Positions 13,071 through 15,513 of a stretch of 15,513 nt of DNA are shown piece after piece (the first letter of the stretch is position 1; the number at the start of each line of letters is the position of its first letter). The position numbers and the translations under genes are program-made. Below the pieces are notes generated by a model. The model was not told where the DNA came from. It ran no database searches and saw nothing but the letters and a program-made list of their open reading frames with translations. This DNA is from WVZL01 sp041862375 (GTDB taxonomy: Bacteria > Acidobacteriota > Aminicenantia > Aminicenantales > Aminicenantaceae), in contig JBGVTE010000132.1 of assembly GCA_041862375.1 (NCBI GenBank), forward strand, positions 1 to 15,513. Direction: 5' to 3'.

Positions 13071-15164
13071 ATGCGAAGATTCCCCATCGAAAAAATCAGA
13101 AATATAGGGATTATGGCGCATATCGATGCGGGGAAGACTACCACAACAGAGCGAATACTTTTCTATACGGGCATTACTCACAAGATGGGAGAAGTGGATG
13201 AAGGTACAGCTGTTATGGATTGGATGGCTCAGGAGCAGGAACGTGGAATAACAATTACTTCAGCTGCCACCACCTGTTATTGGAATAACCATCGAATCAA
13301 TATCATCGATACCCCTGGGCATGTAGATTTTACGGCTGAGGTTGAACGCTCTCTTAGGGTGCTTGACGGAGCCCTAATCATTCTCTGTGGAGTAGGGGGA
13401 GTAGAGCCTCAATCTGAAACAGTATGGCGTCAAGCGGATAGATATCAAGTACCGAGAATTGCCTACATTAACAAGATGGATAGAGTGGGAGTTGATCCTG
13501 ATAGAGCTGTCGAACAGATGAAAAAGCGCCTCAATGCTAATCCTTTACCTGTACAGATTCCTTTAGGAGAAGAAGAAAATTTTAGAGGAATTATAGATCT
13601 TGTAGAAATGAAAGAGGTTGACTGGGGAGATGATATGTTAGGAACAAAGTTCGATGTGAGAAATATTTCAGAAGAATATCTAAGTGAAGTCAATGAGAAA
13701 AGATCTGAAATGCTGGAGAAGCTCAGTGATATAGATGACTCATTGATGGAAAAGTACTTGGATGGAGAACAAATATCATCTATGGAAATAAAGAAGGCTA
13801 TAAGAGCTGGAACAGTTTCCCTCCATTTGGTACCTGTTCTCTATGGTGCATCTTTCAGGAACAAGGGTGTCCATCCTTTATTAGATGCCGTAGTCGATTA
13901 CCTTCCTTCTCCTCTTGATATTCCTCCGATAGTGGGGCAACATCCTCGAACTTTTGATGTAGAGACGAGGAGAGTTTCTGAAGATGAGCCATTTTCTGCC
14001 CTCGTCTTTAAGATAATGAACGACCCATATGTAGGTAATCTTGCCTTTTTCCGTGTTTATTCAGGAAAGTCTAGAATCGGTTCCCAAGTTTATAATTCAA
14101 CAAAGGGAGAAGAAGAGCGTATTAACCGCCTTTTAGAAATGCATTCCAACAAAAGAAAGGAAATAAAGGAGGTTTATGCTGGAGATATAGCTGCCTTAGG
14201 TGTAATGAAAACAGTATCTACGGGGGATACTCTATGCCAGAGGAGCCATCCTATTATCCTTGAATCCATTAAATTTCCTGAACCAGTCATTTCAGCTACT
14301 ATTGAGCCCAGATCAAAATCAGAGCATGCCAAATTGGCTGATTCATTAGAAAAGCTTACTAAAGAAGACCCTACTTTCAAGGTAATGCAGGATCCTATGA
14401 CAGGACAGACTCTTATCCATGGTATGGGAGAGCTCCACTTGGAGATACTGCTGGACCGGATGAGTAGGGAATTTGGAGTAAATGCGAGATTGGGTAAGCC
14501 TCAAGTTGCTTATAAAGAGACAATTGCCAGGGAAGCTGAAGGAGAGGGAAAATACATTCGTCAGACAGGAGGAAAGGGTCAGTACGGCCATTGCAAAGTT
14601 GCAGTTGAACCTTTAGAGAGAGGAAAGGGATTTGAATTTGTGAAGAGTATTAAAGGTGATGTAATTCCCAAAGAATTTATTCCCTCTATTCAAAGAGGAA
14701 TAAGTGAAGCCATGGAGGCTGGAGTTTTAGGTGGTTTTCCTGTTGCTGATATAAAAGTCACTCTCTATGGTGGCTCCTATCATGAAGTGGATTCCTCTTC
14801 GATTGCCTATAAAATTGCAGGCTCTATAGCTTTTAAAGACGCTGCTTCTAAAGCCAATCCAGTTCTCCTAGAGCCCATCATGAATCTAGAAGTCGTAGCT
14901 TCTGAGGAATACATAGGAGATATTGTTGCAGATCTCAATTCCAGAAGAGGTAAAATAGAAAGGATGGAGACAAGGGGAGGGTCAAGAGTCGTAAGAGCTC
15001 TTGTGCCTCTATCCAAGATGTTTGGATATGCAACTATACTTCGAACAATAACTCAAGGGAGAGGTCTCTTTTCCATGGAGTTTTTTCAGTATGATGTGAT
15101 CCCTTTGCCAATAATGAAAGAAATATTAGCTAAGATTGAAGGGAGGATTCCTCTTCATAGATAA
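13071..15164 (+). CDS. fusA: Elongation factor G
   Basis: EF-G is the GTPase that drives translocation and, with ribosome recycling factor, splits the ribosome. The start is ATG 13071. An in-frame TTG immediately upstream would add one Met but overlaps the AAGGA; GGAG at 13057-13060 also serves. The 697-residue length is normal. G motifs are the P-loop AHIDAGKTT (residues 16-24), switch I RGITIT (58-63), DTPGHVDF (80-87) and NKMDR (134-138). Domain III has GMGELHLEI. Domain IV has GQYGHCKVAVEPL and the tip region YHEVDSSSIAYKIAG. Domain V has LNSRRGKIERM and VPLSKMFGYATILR. In the last block a usually acidic residue is Lys649, a mild oddity. It is the last gene of the rpsL operon before a 235-nt gap to tuf. 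Confidence 0.98.
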   Translation: MRRFPIEKIRNIGIMAHIDAGKTTTTERILFYTGITHKMGEVDEGTAVMDWMAQEQERGITITSAATTCYWNNHRINIIDTPGHVDFTAEVERSLRVLDGALIILCGVGGVEPQSETVWRQADRYQVPRIAYINKMDRVGVDPDRAVEQMKKRLNANPLPVQIPLGEEENFRGIIDLVEMKEVDWGDDMLGTKFDVRNISEEYLSEVNEKRSEMLEKLSDIDDSLMEKYLDGEQISSMEIKKAIRAGTVSLHLVPVLYGASFRNKGVHPLLDAVVDYLPSPLDIPPIVGQHPRTFDVETRRVSEDEPFSALVFKIMNDPYVGNLAFFRVYSGKSRIGSQVYNSTKGEEERINRLLEMHSNKRKEIKEVYAGDIAALGVMKTVSTGDTLCQRSHPIILESIKFPEPVISATIEPRSKSEHAKLADSLEKLTKEDPTFKVMQDPMTGQTLIHGMGELHLEILLDRMSREFGVNARLGKPQVAYKETIAREAEGEGKYIRQTGGKGQYGHCKVAVEPLERGKGFEFVKSIKGDVIPKEFIPSIQRGISEAMEAGVLGGFPVADIKVTLYGGSYHEVDSSSIAYKIAGSIAFKDAASKANPVLLEPIMNLEVVASEEYIGDIVADLNSRRGKIERMETRGGSRVVRALVPLSKMFGYATILRTITQGRGLFSMEFFQYDVIPLPIMKEILAKIEGRIPLHR

Positions 15165-15399
15165 ATTAAAAAATTGCGAGACATGCGGGAAAGGCTAGAA
15201 AAGCTAATGAATGAGAGTAAAGGATAAGCAATGGAAAATGAGAAATTAAAGAGACGGGATAGGTTAAAAATGATATTAATAATCTCGTTCCATCTTAGCG
15301 AATCTAGTTTTTCTCGAAAAATCAAATAAAATGAACTACAATAAACAAATAAATCGAGACTTGCAGGTTTTGCAAGTCTAAAAGACAGGAGGTAAAGCA
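15165..15399 (+). other. fusA-tuf intergenic region
   Basis: This 235-nt spacer is unusually long for this cluster and probably contains a promoter or processing site for tuf. A TACAAT (15337-15342) could serve as a -10 box, but no acceptable -35 box lies 16-18 nt upstream. A weak AT-only hairpin (TTTTT/AAAAA, 15308-15321) and a perfect 9-bp hairpin (15357-15379) are present. A 32-codon ORF (15231-15329) with AAGGA 6 nt upstream resembles no protein I know. No intrinsic terminator for fusA is evident. Confidence 0.5.
15357..15379 (+). promoter_or_regulatory. Perfect 9-bp hairpin in the tuf leader
   Basis: AGACTTGCA (15357-15365) pairs exactly with TGCAAGTCT (15371-15379) around a 5-nt loop GGTTT. 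It ends 7 nt before the strong Shine-Dalgarno AGGAGGT (15387-15393). There is no following T-run, so termination is unlikely. It could be an operator-like site, a protective 5' structure or a processing site for the tuf mRNA. Confidence 0.5.
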
Positions 15400-15513
15400 A
15401 TGGCGAGGCAGAAGTTTGAGCGGACGAAGCCGCATTTAAACATCGGGACGATAGGGCACGTAGATCATGGGAAGACGACGTTGACATCAGCGATAACGAA
15501 GGTATTGAACAAG
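15400..15513 (+). CDS. tuf: Elongation factor Tu, 5' end (partial)
   Basis: These are the first 38 codons of a second EF-Tu gene, running off the window edge. The N-terminus MARQKFERTKPHLNIGTIG is canonical. The P-loop GHVDHGKT is at residues 19-26. ATG 15400 has a full AGGAGGT (15387-15393) 6 nt upstream, the strongest ribosome-binding site in the window, as suits one of the most abundant proteins. Position after fusA is the tufA position; the fragment at the start of the window is in the tufB position. Codon use is strongly G-ending (ACG for six of seven Thr, GGG after the first Gly, GCG for Ala), matching the other tuf fragment rather than fusA or rpsL. Confidence 0.98.
   Translation, partial: MARQKFERTKPHLNIGTIGHVDHGKTTLTSAITKVLNK

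Noticed and set aside
12681..13181. 166-residue antisense ORF across rpsG and the start of fusA
   Set aside because: It mirrors conserved coding sequence on the other strand, has no recognisable family features and no separate promoter; treated as a shadow frame.
13010..13201. 63-residue + strand ORF overlapping the start of fusA
   Set aside because: It is an out-of-frame reading of the S7 end and the EF-G P-loop region; the EF-G frame is clearly the coding one.
1..15513. Mobile elements, CRISPR arrays, phage or defence genes
   Set aside because: The coding content is continuous housekeeping genes; no terminal repeats, transposase-like ORFs or regularly spaced repeats were seen.

Overview
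The window is the core transcription/translation cluster of a bacterial chromosome, with every gene on the + strand. The order is tuf (3' end), rpmG, tRNA-Trp, secE, nusG, rplK, rplA, rplJ, rplL, rpoB, rpoC, rpsL, rpsG, fusA, tuf (5' end). The DNA is fairly AT-rich (by eye about 40% G+C), spacing is tight, and four of the ribosomal protein genes use GTG or TTG starts. rpoC is followed directly by rpsL with no L7Ae-like gene between them, which argues against a typical Firmicute. RpoB and RpoC resemble Gram-negative-type enzymes in their conserved blocks. I lean towards an uncultivated lineage near Acidobacteriota/Aminicenantes or Omnitrophota, but that is a weak guess from sequence flavour only.

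Layout. Positions 1-545 hold the end of one EF-Tu gene, L33 and tRNA-Trp; no convincing promoter is visible in the spacers 144-213, 364-468 or 546-660. Positions 661-3535 are a compact secE-nusG-rplKAJL run with gaps of 9-15 nt and one 8-nt overlap (rplK/rplA), leaving no room for the usual L1 and L10 leader RNAs. A long imperfect hairpin lies in the 71-nt rplL-rpoB spacer. rpoB and rpoC (3607-12014) are 2 nt apart. The 130-nt rpoC-rpsL spacer is dense: a terminator-like hairpin overlaps the -35 box of a near-consensus sigma70-type promoter (TTGACA-17-TATCAT), followed by a leader with a second hairpin and a long T-rich tract. rpsL-rpsG-fusA then form a classical str operon. A 235-nt spacer with a perfect 9-bp hairpin leads into the second tuf.

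Together the genes supply RNA polymerase beta and beta', the elongation factor NusG, the translocon subunit SecE, large-subunit proteins L33, L11, L1, L10 and L7/L12 (the stalk and stalk base), small-subunit proteins S12 and S7, and elongation factors G and Tu. The stalk proteins recruit the elongation factors encoded at the other end of the cluster.

The most unusual feature is in RpoB: about 60 extra residues near the N-terminus carry eight cysteines arranged as two zinc-ribbon-like units. The first has exactly the cysteine spacing of the zinc-binding domain at the start of RpoC, encoded next door. Smaller oddities are a Lys-rich N-terminal extension on L7/L12, loss of one zinc-ligand cysteine in L33, a Trp-Cys in place of the conserved Trp-Pro in SecE, and G-ending codon use shared by the two tuf fragments but not by the genes between them.
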